A DNA stretch of 64,000 nucleotides from Methylosinus trichosporium OB3b (GTDB lineage Bacteria; Pseudomonadota; Alphaproteobacteria; Rhizobiales; Beijerinckiaceae): NCBI RefSeq assembly GCF_002752655.1, contig NZ_CP023738.1, forward strand, positions 186,001 through 250,000. Reading direction: 5' to 3'. Below the pieces are notes generated by a model. The model ran no database searches and was not told the DNA's origin. It saw only the letters and a program-made list of their open reading frames with translations. A program made the position numbers and the translations under genes. Shown here piece by piece: positions 51,685-60,063 of the stretch (positions are counted from its first letter, which is position 1; each line of letters begins with the position of its first letter).

Positions 51685-54102
51685 TTGTCGGATGAGAAGG
51701 ATCGGCCGCAGACCCGGCCATTGGGCTCGCGATCCGCAGGGCCCGTCGCGCCGGAGGGGCTCTATGAGAAAATGAAAGAAGGCCCCTTCGCCGGCCGGCT
51801 CGCTTGCAGCCTCGAGGAAGCGGAGGCCGGATCCTGGCGGGAGATCGTGCTCGACTATGAGGTGGGCGCGAGCGGCGTCGCCGATGGCGCGACCTTGAAG
51901 GTCACGTTCAAATTCTATTCCGACTGGGCGCTGTTTCAGACCGCCGATCCGAAAGGCGCCGATTATCTCAGCGTCGACTATCAGGCGGGCCCGCTGGCCC
52001 CAGGCCAATCGCCGGCGAGCGTGCAGCATCTCGCGGTCCGCTTCGACCAAAAAGGACATGAGCGGCCTTATCAGAAGGCCGTGATCGTCGATGTGATCGA
52101 CGGCTATCTCAATATGGGCGACCACATCGTCATCCGATTGGGCGATCGCCGCGCCGGCGGACCGGGCACGCGCGTCCAGACCTTCGTCGACGATGATTTT
52201 CGCTTTCGCGCCTATGTCGATCCGCTCGGAACGTCGCGTTATGTCGCCGTGCCGGGCGATGTCTCGCTGCGCGTCGTCGCCGGCGCGCCGGCGCGGCTGT
52301 CGCTCGTCGGCCCGCGCTTCGCGCGGCCCGGGGCGCACGCGCCATTCCGCCTCTCGGCGCTCGATCGCTGGGGGAATATCGTCGACGATTTTCCCGGCCG
52401 CATTCGTCTCTCGATCCTCGCGGGCGCCGAGACGATCGCGTCCCGCGACCTCGCCTTTCCCGACAAAGGCTGGGCGAGCGTCGCGATCGAGGATGTTCCG
52501 ACCGATCGCGGCGATGTGACGCTGATCGCCGCGCTCGACGCGCGCGACATTCCCGCGGCTTCGGCCTTTCTCTCAGTCTTCGCCGATGCGCCGGCGCCGC
52601 GCGGCTTCTACGCCGATCTGCATGTCCATGCGCATGACACGGTCGGAACGAACAGCCCTTCCTACAACGCCGCCTTCGCGCGCGATGTCGGCGGCGTCGA
52701 CGTGTTCGGCTATACGGCCAATGATTTTCAGATCACCGACGCCAATTGGCGCGACGGAGTCGCGGCGGTGAACGCTCTCGACGCGCCCGGACGCTTCGTG
52801 ACCTATCCGGTGCAGGAGTGGTGCGGAAGCTCGACGGCGGGCGGCGACCACAAGGTGATCTTCCTAGGCGAGGAGGAGCCCGACTTTCCGTATGACGCGC
52901 AAGGGCGGCACAATCGCACCTTGTCCTGGAACGAGGACATGAAGTCGCCGAAGGTCGAGCTCGGCCGCTGGCCGGTGAACGAGCTGTGGGACGCTTATGG
53001 CCATTCGCCGGAAACCCATCTCGTTGTGCCGCATGTCGGCGGGCGACGCTATATCGCCGATTGGCACCACCCCGAGCTCGAGCGGCTCGTCGAGATCGCC
53101 TCGGCCTGGGGCCATTTCCCCTGGCTCTATCGCGATGTGATCGCCCGCGGCTATCGGCTCGGCGTCTCCGCGAACAGCGACGAGCATCGCGGACGGCCGG
53201 GCGGCGGCGCGCCTGGCGTGCAAGTGTTCGGCGTGCGCGGCGGGCTGACCGGCGTTTTCGCCGAAAGCCTGGACCGCGCCGCGATCGGCCGCGCATTGCG
53301 CGCGCGCCATAGTTTCGCGACGACCGGCGAGCGGCTCGCGCTCATCGTCCGATGCGGCGATCGCCTCCAGGGCGACGCCTTCGAACATGAGGGGCCGGCC
53401 GAGATCGACTATCGCTTCCTCGGCGACGCCGGTTTCGACGAGATCGCCGCCTTCGACCATGAGGGGCTGCTCTGGCGTCGAAATCTCCATGCCGAGCTCG
53501 GCTACTCACACACGCGCGCGCGGCTGCGCTGGGGCGGCGCGCGAATAAAGGACCGCTATCGCTGGGCGAGCTGGAATGGTCGCCTGCGCGTGCAGGGAGC
53601 CGTGGTGCGCAGCTTCGCCAGCGTCGGCTTCGAGCATGACGAAGAGAACGCCTGGCGCGCCGGGGCGACCGACATCGCCTTTCGCTCGGAGACCTATGGC
53701 GACGCCGACGCGCTGGAGCTCGAGATCGACGATCTTTCCGCCGCGCGCTTTCTGGTCGAGGGAACGATCGGCGGCTTCGTCAAGGTCGGCGATCCCCGCT
53801 TTCCCGCGCCGTTCGTCCATGCGCCGGAGTTTCGCTTCGAGGCGACCGGCCGCGAGCTGATCGAGAAAGGCGAGCTGCGGCTCGACCTCGGCGGCGTCGA
53901 GCTGTTCCTCGCTCTCGAGCGTCTCGCGGACACGCCGCCGCCACGCGACATCGCGGGGCGCTTCACGGTCGAGCCGCGCAACGGGCCGTTCGGATTTCGT
54001 CCGGTCTATCTGTTCGGCCGTCAGCGCGACGACGCGAAAATATGGTCGTCCGCGCAATTCATCACCTTTGTCGACGGGCCGAACGAGAGCGAAGCGAAAT
54101 GA
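51685..54102 (+). CDS. DUF3604 family protein
   Basis: This 805-residue protein has an N-terminal beta-sandwich region (residues about 1-300) and then the DUF3604 domain, a PHP-like metal-dependent fold: FYADLHVHAHDTVGTNSP, VFGYTANDFQITDANW, VTYPVQEWCGSSTAGGDHKV and GYRLGVSANSDEHRGRPGGG. His/Asp clusters suggest a metal site. No signal peptide is obvious. The family often stands beside sulfatase or sulfonate genes, but its reaction is not established to my knowledge. The stop overlaps the permease start (ATGA), placing it firmly in the transporter operon. Confidence 0.88.
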   Translation: MSDEKDRPQTRPLGSRSAGPVAPEGLYEKMKEGPFAGRLACSLEEAEAGSWREIVLDYEVGASGVADGATLKVTFKFYSDWALFQTADPKGADYLSVDYQAGPLAPGQSPASVQHLAVRFDQKGHERPYQKAVIVDVIDGYLNMGDHIVIRLGDRRAGGPGTRVQTFVDDDFRFRAYVDPLGTSRYVAVPGDVSLRVVAGAPARLSLVGPRFARPGAHAPFRLSALDRWGNIVDDFPGRIRLSILAGAETIASRDLAFPDKGWASVAIEDVPTDRGDVTLIAALDARDIPAASAFLSVFADAPAPRGFYADLHVHAHDTVGTNSPSYNAAFARDVGGVDVFGYTANDFQITDANWRDGVAAVNALDAPGRFVTYPVQEWCGSSTAGGDHKVIFLGEEEPDFPYDAQGRHNRTLSWNEDMKSPKVELGRWPVNELWDAYGHSPETHLVVPHVGGRRYIADWHHPELERLVEIASAWGHFPWLYRDVIARGYRLGVSANSDEHRGRPGGGAPGVQVFGVRGGLTGVFAESLDRAAIGRALRARHSFATTGERLALIVRCGDRLQGDAFEHEGPAEIDYRFLGDAGFDEIAAFDHEGLLWRRNLHAELGYSHTRARLRWGGARIKDRYRWASWNGRLRVQGAVVRSFASVGFEHDEENAWRAGATDIAFRSETYGDADALELEIDDLSAARFLVEGTIGGFVKVGDPRFPAPFVHAPEFRFEATGRELIEKGELRLDLGGVELFLALERLADTPPPRDIAGRFTVEPRNGPFGFRPVYLFGRQRDDAKIWSSAQFITFVDGPNESEAK

Positions 54103-54842
54103 AGCAACGTCTCGCAGCCCTGCTGGGCCTCGTGCTGTTCCTCGGCGCATGGGAGCTCGCTCCCCTGCTCACTCCGGGAGCGCATGCGCTTCTCCCCGTC
54201 CCCAGCCAATTGCCCGGAGCCTTCTGGCGCGAGTTCCAGAACGGCGTCTGGCTCGCCTGTGTCGGCGCGAGCCTGTCGCATTATCTCATCGGCCTCGGCG
54301 TCGGCGTGGCGTTCGGCGTCGCGGCGGGCGTCGCGACCGGCGCGCTTCCGCCGCTCGAATGGGCGACGGCCTGGATCACGCGCATTCTCCGCCCTATCCC
54401 CGGCCTCGCCTGGATTCCCTTCGCCATCCTCTGGTTCGGCGTCGAGGAGAAGGCGGCGGTGTTCATCATCGCCATCGGCGTGTTCTGGATCGTCTATTTC
54501 TCCGCCCATGGCGCCATTCGCAATGTGGATCGCGATCTCGTCGAGGTGGCCGCCGCTTTCGGCTTCAGAACCAGCTGGGAGAAGCTGGTGAAGGTGCAGT
54601 TTCCGGCGAGCCTGCCCGGCATTCTCGTCGGCGTGCGCACCTCGCTCGGCCAGGCCTGGATGGCCGTGGTCGCCGCCGAACTGTTCGGCGTCGCCGGACT
54701 CGGGCAGCGGATGAACCAAGCCTCCAGCCTGCTCGCCACCGATATCGTCGTCGTCTACATGCTGACCATGGCGGCGCTCTACGGCTTGATCGACATGGCA
54801 TTCATCTTCGCGCAATCGAGGCTTCTCACATGGAAGGCGTGA
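54099..54842 (+). CDS. SsuC/TauC-type ABC transporter permease
   Basis: This 247-residue protein starts at ATG 54099. It has five or six membrane helices: LLGLVLFLGAWELAPLL, IGLGVGVAFGVAAGVATGAL, KAAVFIIAIGVFWIVYF and the C-terminal DIVVVYMLTMAALYGLIDMA. The ATPase-docking EAA-type loop is VAAAFGFRTSWEKLVKVQFP. The subfamily imports sulfonates, taurine, nitrate or similar anions. It works with the ATPase encoded next and probably with the frameshifted binding protein encoded divergently. Confidence 0.92.
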   Translation: MKQRLAALLGLVLFLGAWELAPLLTPGAHALLPVPSQLPGAFWREFQNGVWLACVGASLSHYLIGLGVGVAFGVAAGVATGALPPLEWATAWITRILRPIPGLAWIPFAILWFGVEEKAAVFIIAIGVFWIVYFSAHGAIRNVDRDLVEVAAAFGFRTSWEKLVKVQFPASLPGILVGVRTSLGQAWMAVVAAELFGVAGLGQRMNQASSLLATDIVVVYMLTMAALYGLIDMAFIFAQSRLLTWKA

Positions 54843-55579
54843 TGGCGCCGCTCATCGAGATCGAGGGGCTGGCGCTCGGCTATGAGCACGACGGCGCCCA
54901 TGTCGCCGTGCTGGAGCGGCTCGATCTGACGATCACGCGCGGGGAATTCATCGCGATCCTCGGCGCCTCCGGCGTCGGCAAATCGACCTTGCTGCGCGTG
55001 CTGATCGGCCTCGCCGCGCCTTCGGCCGGCGCATTGCGATTCGACGCGCGATCCGATTGCGCCATGGCGCTGGTGTTTCAGGATGCGCGATTGCTTCCCT
55101 GGCGGCGCGTCGAGGCCAATGTGGCGCTCGGCCTCGAAAAGATGAAGCTTTCGAAAGCGGAGCGCCACATTCGCGCGCTGGACGCATTGCGCGGCGTCGG
55201 GCTCGAGAACTATGCGGAGCGCTTTCCGCATCAGCTCTCCGGCGGACAGAGGCAGCGCGTCGCCCTCGCCCGCGCGCTCGCGGTGCAGCCGGACCTGCTG
55301 CTGATGGACGAACCTTTCTCCGCACTGGACGCGCCGACGCGACAACGCCTGCAGGACGATCTGCTCGAGCTCTGGCGCGAGACCGGCAAGACAATCCTCT
55401 TCGTGACGCATGACATCGACGAAGCGGTCTATCTCGCCGACCGCGTGATCGCGCTCGGCGGCAAGCCGGGCGAGGTCCGCGCCTCCGTCACGATCGACGT
55501 CGCGCGCCCGCGTCGACGCGCCGACCCGTGTCTGCGCGACATCGCCGCGCTCGTCGAGACCAAGCTGCGCATCGAATGA
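54842..55579 (+). CDS. SsuB/TauB-type ABC transporter ATPase
   Basis: This 245-residue protein starts at ATG 54842 (TGATG overlap with the permease); ATG 54830 is an in-frame alternative. The motifs are Walker A LGASGVGKSTLLRVL, Q-loop LVFQDARLLPWR (typical of the nitrate/sulfonate/taurine group), signature LSGGQRQRVALARAL, Walker B LLLMDEPFSALD and H-loop LFVTHDIDEAVYLA. It energises the importer. The operon appears to end here. Confidence 0.93.
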   Translation: MAPLIEIEGLALGYEHDGAHVAVLERLDLTITRGEFIAILGASGVGKSTLLRVLIGLAAPSAGALRFDARSDCAMALVFQDARLLPWRRVEANVALGLEKMKLSKAERHIRALDALRGVGLENYAERFPHQLSGGQRQRVALARALAVQPDLLLMDEPFSALDAPTRQRLQDDLLELWRETGKTILFVTHDIDEAVYLADRVIALGGKPGEVRASVTIDVARPRRRADPCLRDIAALVETKLRIE

Positions 55580-55750
55580 CCGGGTTCACGGGCGGCGAGA
55601 CATAGTGCGTAGCCGATGTCTGGAGAGCGAGACTTCAAGCTCGATCTTCGAATCGGCTGACCCGAAGGCCTCCGGCCGCAGTTGTTGACATTTGTCTACA
55701 GAAAATATCTGCGCGCGTCTGGCGCGTTCATCGAAGCGGGAGGGCGCAGC

Positions 55751-56509
55751 GTGCGAGTCGAAGGCGCGAGCATCGGCGGCGAGACGCCGCCCATCGCCGC
55801 GGATATATTCGCTCCCTTCTCCGAGACGCCGTCTGAGCGCCCTTTCGTGGTGGGTCAGGTCGGTCAGTCGCTCGATGGCCGCATCGCCACGCTCTGTGGC
55901 GAATCGCGCGACATCAGCGGACAGGCGGCCCTGGATCATCTGCATCGCATCCGGGCCCATGTCGACGCCGTGATCGTCGGCGCTCGCACCATCGTTCTGG
56001 ACGATCCGCAGCTCTCTGTTCGACGTGTCCCAGGAACGAATCCGGCGCGCGTCGTGATCGATCCATCCGGCCGTCTCGACTCCCGCGGTCGATGGCTGGC
56101 CGATGACGGCGCGCGGCGCATTCTCGTCACAGGCGAGCGCTCGTCCGTCTCTTGCGGCGCGGAGACGATTCGTCTCGAATCGCACGCCGGAATCATTCCG
56201 CCCGCGGCGATCGTCGAGGCGCTTTTCTCTCGCGGGTTGAAGCGCATCCTCGTCGAGGGCGGCGCTCGGACGCTCTCGACCTTTCTCGAGACGGGACATC
56301 TCGATCGGCTGCATGTGCTCGTCGCGCCGATGATCATCGGATCCGGCCAAGCAGGCCTCGACCTGCCGCCGATCGCGAAGCTGGAGAGTGCGCTGCGGCC
56401 GCGCGTCCGGGCGCATCTCCTGGAGGGCGGCGACGTGCTTTTCGACTGCGATCTATCCGCATGTCGCTGGAATTTCCGAGCAGGCGCGCGCGGGAGAGAG
56501 AGGCCGTGA
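55751..56509 (+). CDS. RibD C-terminal-type pyrimidine/pteridine reductase
   Basis: This 252-residue protein starts at GTG 55751, with GGAGG seven bases upstream; an upstream TTG at 55682 lies over a TTGACA-like promoter element. The dihydrofolate-reductase-like RibD_C domain has FVVGQVGQSLDGRIAT, AHVDAVIVGARTIVLDDPQL, PARVVIDPSGRLDSRGRWL, RILVEGGARTLSTFLETGHL and VAPMIIGSG. The deaminase half of RibD is missing. It could serve riboflavin synthesis, but its place next to PTPS, glycosyltransferase and methyltransferase genes suggests reduction of a pteridine-type intermediate. It is convergent with that operon. Confidence 0.88.
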   Translation: MRVEGASIGGETPPIAADIFAPFSETPSERPFVVGQVGQSLDGRIATLCGESRDISGQAALDHLHRIRAHVDAVIVGARTIVLDDPQLSVRRVPGTNPARVVIDPSGRLDSRGRWLADDGARRILVTGERSSVSCGAETIRLESHAGIIPPAAIVEALFSRGLKRILVEGGARTLSTFLETGHLDRLHVLVAPMIIGSGQAGLDLPPIAKLESALRPRVRAHLLEGGDVLFDCDLSACRWNFRAGARGRERP

Positions 56510-56636
56510 CGCGGAATGCGGCATTCGATCCTCTATTGCGGCGATTTGGATATCCCGGCTCCGCAGCGATGGATCACCGATGGACCAATGGATCGGGCTT
56601 CGTCGAACCGGCGAAAGCCGTGCTCGGGACGCGCAT

Positions 56637-57488
56637 CTAGGAACCTGCGGCGCCCGGCGGCCGTGCGAAAATATCGATATGGTCGATCTCGCAAGACGTG
56701 GAGCCGCGCCGAAACGCGCGCCATTCCTCGACTACCGCCTCCGGAACGAGCGCCGTCTCGATCACCGCCTGAGCCGAGCCTTCGACGAGAGCGCCGATCA
56801 ATTCGGCGTCGGATCGGCCGAGGCGCCAGGGGCTCGCTCCGCGCTCGACGACATATCCTCTCCTCTCGAGATCGCACTGGAGCAGAAACACCGCGCTCGG
56901 GCCGGCGGCGGGACCAAAGCCTTTGTCCCGCATCTGATGTTGGAGAAAGGCTTGGAGCATCGCCTCATCGGCGGGATGCGCGGGCCGCCAACGCTCGCGT
57001 CCCTCATAGGACAGCGTCGCGTAGAGCGGCAGGCGTCGCCGCTCCAGCTCGTCACAGAATTGCCCGATCCATGTCGCGGAGACGAGGTCGAGGAACGCCG
57101 CCGTCGTGACGAGATCGGGCGCGTCGTCGAGGGCGTCGCGGTCGAAGACGGCGAGGTCGATCGGCTCCAGGTGGATCTCGAGCCGTCGATCCGCCTTGCG
57201 CAACACGAGCGGCGCGTCGCAGTCCACGCGATCCGCCCAAGCTACCAGCGCGGCTCGCGCCGCCGCGAGGAGCGCCTCGTCATGATCGACGAGGCGCCAG
57301 CGCTGCCGGCGCGGCAAGCGCGACGCCTGCGCCCGGACATTGGAGCCGGCGCCACAAGCGAGATCGAGGATCGACATCTCGTCGCGTCCGGCGAACGCCG
57401 CCTCCACGAGAGCCTGCACACGGGGATCGCGCGCGGCGTGATCGGCGGGCTCACGCAAGGCGAGCCAATCGGCGGAAAAGGCGCTCAC
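56637..57488 (-). CDS. Class I SAM-dependent methyltransferase
   Basis: This 283-residue protein starts at GTG 57488, overlapping the glycosyltransferase stop (GTGA). Motif I is ILDLACGAGSNVRA, with WRLVDHDEALLAAAR as the acidic loop and DLVTTAAFLDLVSATWIGQF as motif IV. The C-terminal part includes SAVFLLQCDLERRGYVVERG. Its substrate is unknown. As the last gene of the dehydrogenase-PTPS-glycosyltransferase operon it may methylate the glycosylated product. A longer frame back to 57665 lies entirely within the upstream gene and is unlikely. Confidence 0.87.
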   Translation of the reverse strand: MSAFSADWLALREPADHAARDPRVQALVEAAFAGRDEMSILDLACGAGSNVRAQASRLPRRQRWRLVDHDEALLAAARAALVAWADRVDCDAPLVLRKADRRLEIHLEPIDLAVFDRDALDDAPDLVTTAAFLDLVSATWIGQFCDELERRRLPLYATLSYEGRERWRPAHPADEAMLQAFLQHQMRDKGFGPAAGPSAVFLLQCDLERRGYVVERGASPWRLGRSDAELIGALVEGSAQAVIETALVPEAVVEEWRAFRRGSTSCEIDHIDIFARPPGAAGS

Positions 57489-58543
57489 GCGCCGCTCGCT
57501 CCCACTTCGGCCGTAACGCGCGCGACGACGCGCGCCGTCTCGTCCCAGCGCGGAAGGCCCTGACCGGCGCGCCAAGACGCCTCGGCCAATCCGAGCCGCA
57601 GAGCGGGCTCGCCGATCGCCTCGCGAAGCGCGTCCCGCAAGGCGACGACGTCGCCGGGGCGACACTTCAAAGCGGCGCCCTCCGGGACGGTCTCCGCGGC
57701 TGCGCCGCCAGTCGATGCGATGATGGGGAGCCCATGCGCCATCGCCTCGGCGAGCGCCATCCCATAGCCTTCATAGCGAGAGGCGGAGACGAAGAGATCG
57801 GCCTGGTCATAGACCTCCGCGAGCTTCTCGCTCGCAATCTCCCCCGACAGCTCGATGCGCGGCTCGAGACCTTTCGCCGCGATCTGCGTTTCGAGCGCCC
57901 TCGCGGCGTCGGGCGCGTGGGAGAGGCTCCCGACGATGCGCAGACGCCAATCGAGATCGACAAGCCCGCCGAGGGCTTCGACGAGAACGTCGTGCGCCTT
58001 GCGTGGAATGACCGCGCCGACGACGAGCAGCGACGTCGGCGCGCCTGACCCCCGCGCGCGCGGCGCCGGATCGACCCCGGGAGGCGCGACGCTGATCGTC
58101 TCGGGCGCGAGCCCGAAGTCTCGGACGAGGAGAGCGCGCGTATGCGCGCTGGTGACGATCACATGCGCGGCGAGCGACAAGGCCCGCCGCTCGCTCTCGA
58201 GCAGCGCCGCAGCGCGCTCCGGGACGAGGCCGCTCTCGAGCGAGAGCGGATGATGACAGAGCGCGACGATCCGGGGACCGAGCGCGCGAACGGCGGCTTC
58301 CGGCAGAGCGCCATAGGCGAGCCCGTCGATCAGGAGCACGTCTCCTGCGCGGCGATGCCGCGCGATCGCCTCGATGACCCGTGCGACATCGTCGGCGGAG
58401 GGGGCGGGAAAGGTCGGTGGAAGGGCGCAGCGCGCCGCCTCGACGCCGCGCTCGGCCAGTCCCGCGAGCACGCGCCGGTCGTATTCATAGCCGCCCGAGC
58501 GTGTGGAGATGTCACCCGGGATCGCGAACACGATCCCGGTCAT
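57485..58543 (-). CDS. GT4-family glycosyltransferase
   Basis: This 352-residue GT-B enzyme has an N-terminal [20 protein letters not shown], the interdomain [10 protein letters not shown] and [14 protein letters not shown], and a donor-binding C-domain ([37 protein letters not shown]). The EX7E region is [20 protein letters not shown]. It transfers a sugar from a nucleotide donor, retaining configuration. It overlaps the PTPS gene by ATGA and the methyltransferase gene by GTGA, so all are translated together. Confidence 0.9.
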   Translation of the reverse strand: MTGIVFAIPGDISTRSGGYEYDRRVLAGLAERGVEAARCALPPTFPAPSADDVARVIEAIARHRRAGDVLLIDGLAYGALPEAAVRALGPRIVALCHHPLSLESGLVPERAAALLESERRALSLAAHVIVTSAHTRALLVRDFGLAPETISVAPPGVDPAPRARGSGAPTSLLVVGAVIPRKAHDVLVEALGGLVDLDWRLRIVGSLSHAPDAARALETQIAAKGLEPRIELSGEIASEKLAEVYDQADLFVSASRYEGYGMALAEAMAHGLPIIASTGGAAAETVPEGAALKCRPGDVVALRDALREAIGEPALRLGLAEASWRAGQGLPRWDETARVVARVTAEVGASGA

Positions 58544-58944
58544 CCGGCGACCGGTCCCTCGAACCAGGCGCGCGCTACATGCGACTCGTGCAGCGTCACG
58601 CGGATGCGAGAGACGCCCTCGCCGCCGGGACCGAGCGCCCCGGCGCGCGCAGCCTGCGCCAGAGCGTCGAAAATATGCCGAGACAGGAACTCCGTGGTGG
58701 TCTGCACGCCCTCGAAGGTCTCGACCTCGTCGAGATTGCGATAGGCGAGCGGCGCGAGAATCGCCTTCAGCGCGTCATGGGCGCGGCCGATGTCGACGAC
58801 AACATTGTCCTCGGTGAGCTGCTCCCGAAAGAAGGCCACGTCGACGACGAAGGTCGCGCCGTGCAGCCTCTGCGCCGGCCCGAACAGCTCCCCGCGAAAG
58901 CTGTGGGCGATCATGATGTGGTCGCGAACTTCGACGGCGTACAA
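58540..58944 (-). CDS. 6-pyruvoyltetrahydropterin synthase/QueD-like protein, altered zinc site
   Basis: This 134-residue protein starts at TTG 58944, with AAGGAG five bases upstream. The T-fold pattern has [72 protein letters not shown] and [13 protein letters not shown]. In canonical PTPS/QueD the motif is Cys-x-x-Leu-His-Gly-His. Here it is AQRLHGA, so the catalytic cysteine and the third zinc histidine are both replaced by alanine, while H14 and H28 remain. It likely acts on a dihydroneopterin-type or related compound with changed chemistry. Confidence 0.87.
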   Translation of the reverse strand: MYAVEVRDHIMIAHSFRGELFGPAQRLHGATFVVDVAFFREQLTEDNVVVDIGRAHDALKAILAPLAYRNLDEVETFEGVQTTTEFLSRHIFDALAQAARAGALGPGGEGVSRIRVTLHESHVARAWFEGPVAG

Positions 58945-58954
58945 ATGCGTCTCC

Positions 58955-59977
58955 TTATCGAGAGGATGGATAGCGAATGACGGTCGCGAGGCCCGGCGCG
59001 TCCGCCGCGAGGAGCCGCGGCAGCTCCTGCGCTGCATCGGAGAAGGCGACTTCCTCGCCGATGAGCGCGTCGAGGCGCTCGTCGCCGAGAAGCTCCAGCG
59101 CCTTGTCGAGCCGACGCGCATAGGTCCAACGTGCGCGGCGGGACGCCGCGACGTGTCCGACCTGCGACGAGATCAGCTGCAGGCGCTTGGCGTGAAAGGC
59201 GCCGCCGAGCGGAACCGGCGTGTCGCCCGCGCCGTGCCAGCTCGTCTCGACGATCTTCGCCTCGAGGCCGCCGCAGGCGATGGCGAGCGCGAGCCCCGCG
59301 GCCGTGGCGCTCGCATGAAAAACGATGTCGGCCTCCGATGTCCCGAGCGAGAGATCGCGCGCAGACCGGAACATTACACCGAGATCGGAGCACACGGGAC
59401 CGCGCGCCTCGTCCTTGTCGACGACCACGACCTCGGCGCCCGGAAGCCGCGCCGCGAGAAAAGCGATCAGCAGCCCGAGAACCCCGGCGCCGACGACGAC
59501 GATACGGTCGCCGGGCCCGGCGCCCGCGTCCCAGAGCGCGTTGAGCGCCGTCTCCATATTCGCGCCGAGCGTTGCGCGGCGCAGCGGCGTGGCGGGAGGG
59601 ATGGCGCGAAGCGCAGAAAGTGGCGCGACGAAGCGATCCTGGTGCGGATGGAGGCAGAAGACGGTTCGGCCGATCCAGTCGGCCGGGCCCGCCTCGACGA
59701 CGCCCGCAGCGCAATAGCCATATTTCACCGGAAACGGGAAATCGCCCTCCTGAAAGGGCGCGCGCATCCGCGCATGCTCGGTAGCCGGGACGCGTCCTTC
59801 GAGCACCAGACGCTCGGTGCCTCGGCTGATCGCGCTCCAGCTCGTCGCGACAAGCGCCTCGTCCGGCCCCGGAGCCGGAAGGAGCTGCACGCGTAGACGC
59901 GCCAGCCGCGGCGCTTCGAACCACAGAGCGCGCGCCTCATTTTGAGGCTTTTGATAGGAGTTTACGCTCGCAGACAC
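58955..59977 (-). CDS. Medium-chain (zinc-type) alcohol dehydrogenase-like protein
   Basis: This protein is about 340 residues from GTG 59977 (AGGGG upstream). It has a GroES-like N-terminal domain with [20 protein letters not shown] and [16 protein letters not shown]. The Rossmann domain has [20 protein letters not shown] and [12 protein letters not shown]. The usual catalytic zinc cysteine is replaced in the AISRGTE segment, so zinc may be absent. It resembles the BchC/threonine-dehydrogenase-like branch and would oxidise or reduce a side chain of the pathway compound. It is the first gene of the operon; PTPS follows after 10 bp. Confidence 0.87.
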   Translation of the reverse strand: MSASVNSYQKPQNEARALWFEAPRLARLRVQLLPAPGPDEALVATSWSAISRGTERLVLEGRVPATEHARMRAPFQEGDFPFPVKYGYCAAGVVEAGPADWIGRTVFCLHPHQDRFVAPLSALRAIPPATPLRRATLGANMETALNALWDAGAGPGDRIVVVGAGVLGLLIAFLAARLPGAEVVVVDKDEARGPVCSDLGVMFRSARDLSLGTSEADIVFHASATAAGLALAIACGGLEAKIVETSWHGAGDTPVPLGGAFHAKRLQLISSQVGHVAASRRARWTYARRLDKALELLGDERLDALIGEEVAFSDAAQELPRLLAADAPGLATVIRYPSSR

Positions 59978-60063
59978 TTTGCAGACCCCTGCTTTTGCTA
60001 ATAAGTGTAATCGAAGGCGCGATCCGGCGCCAGCGATATCCCATATCGGCAATAGGAAACACG

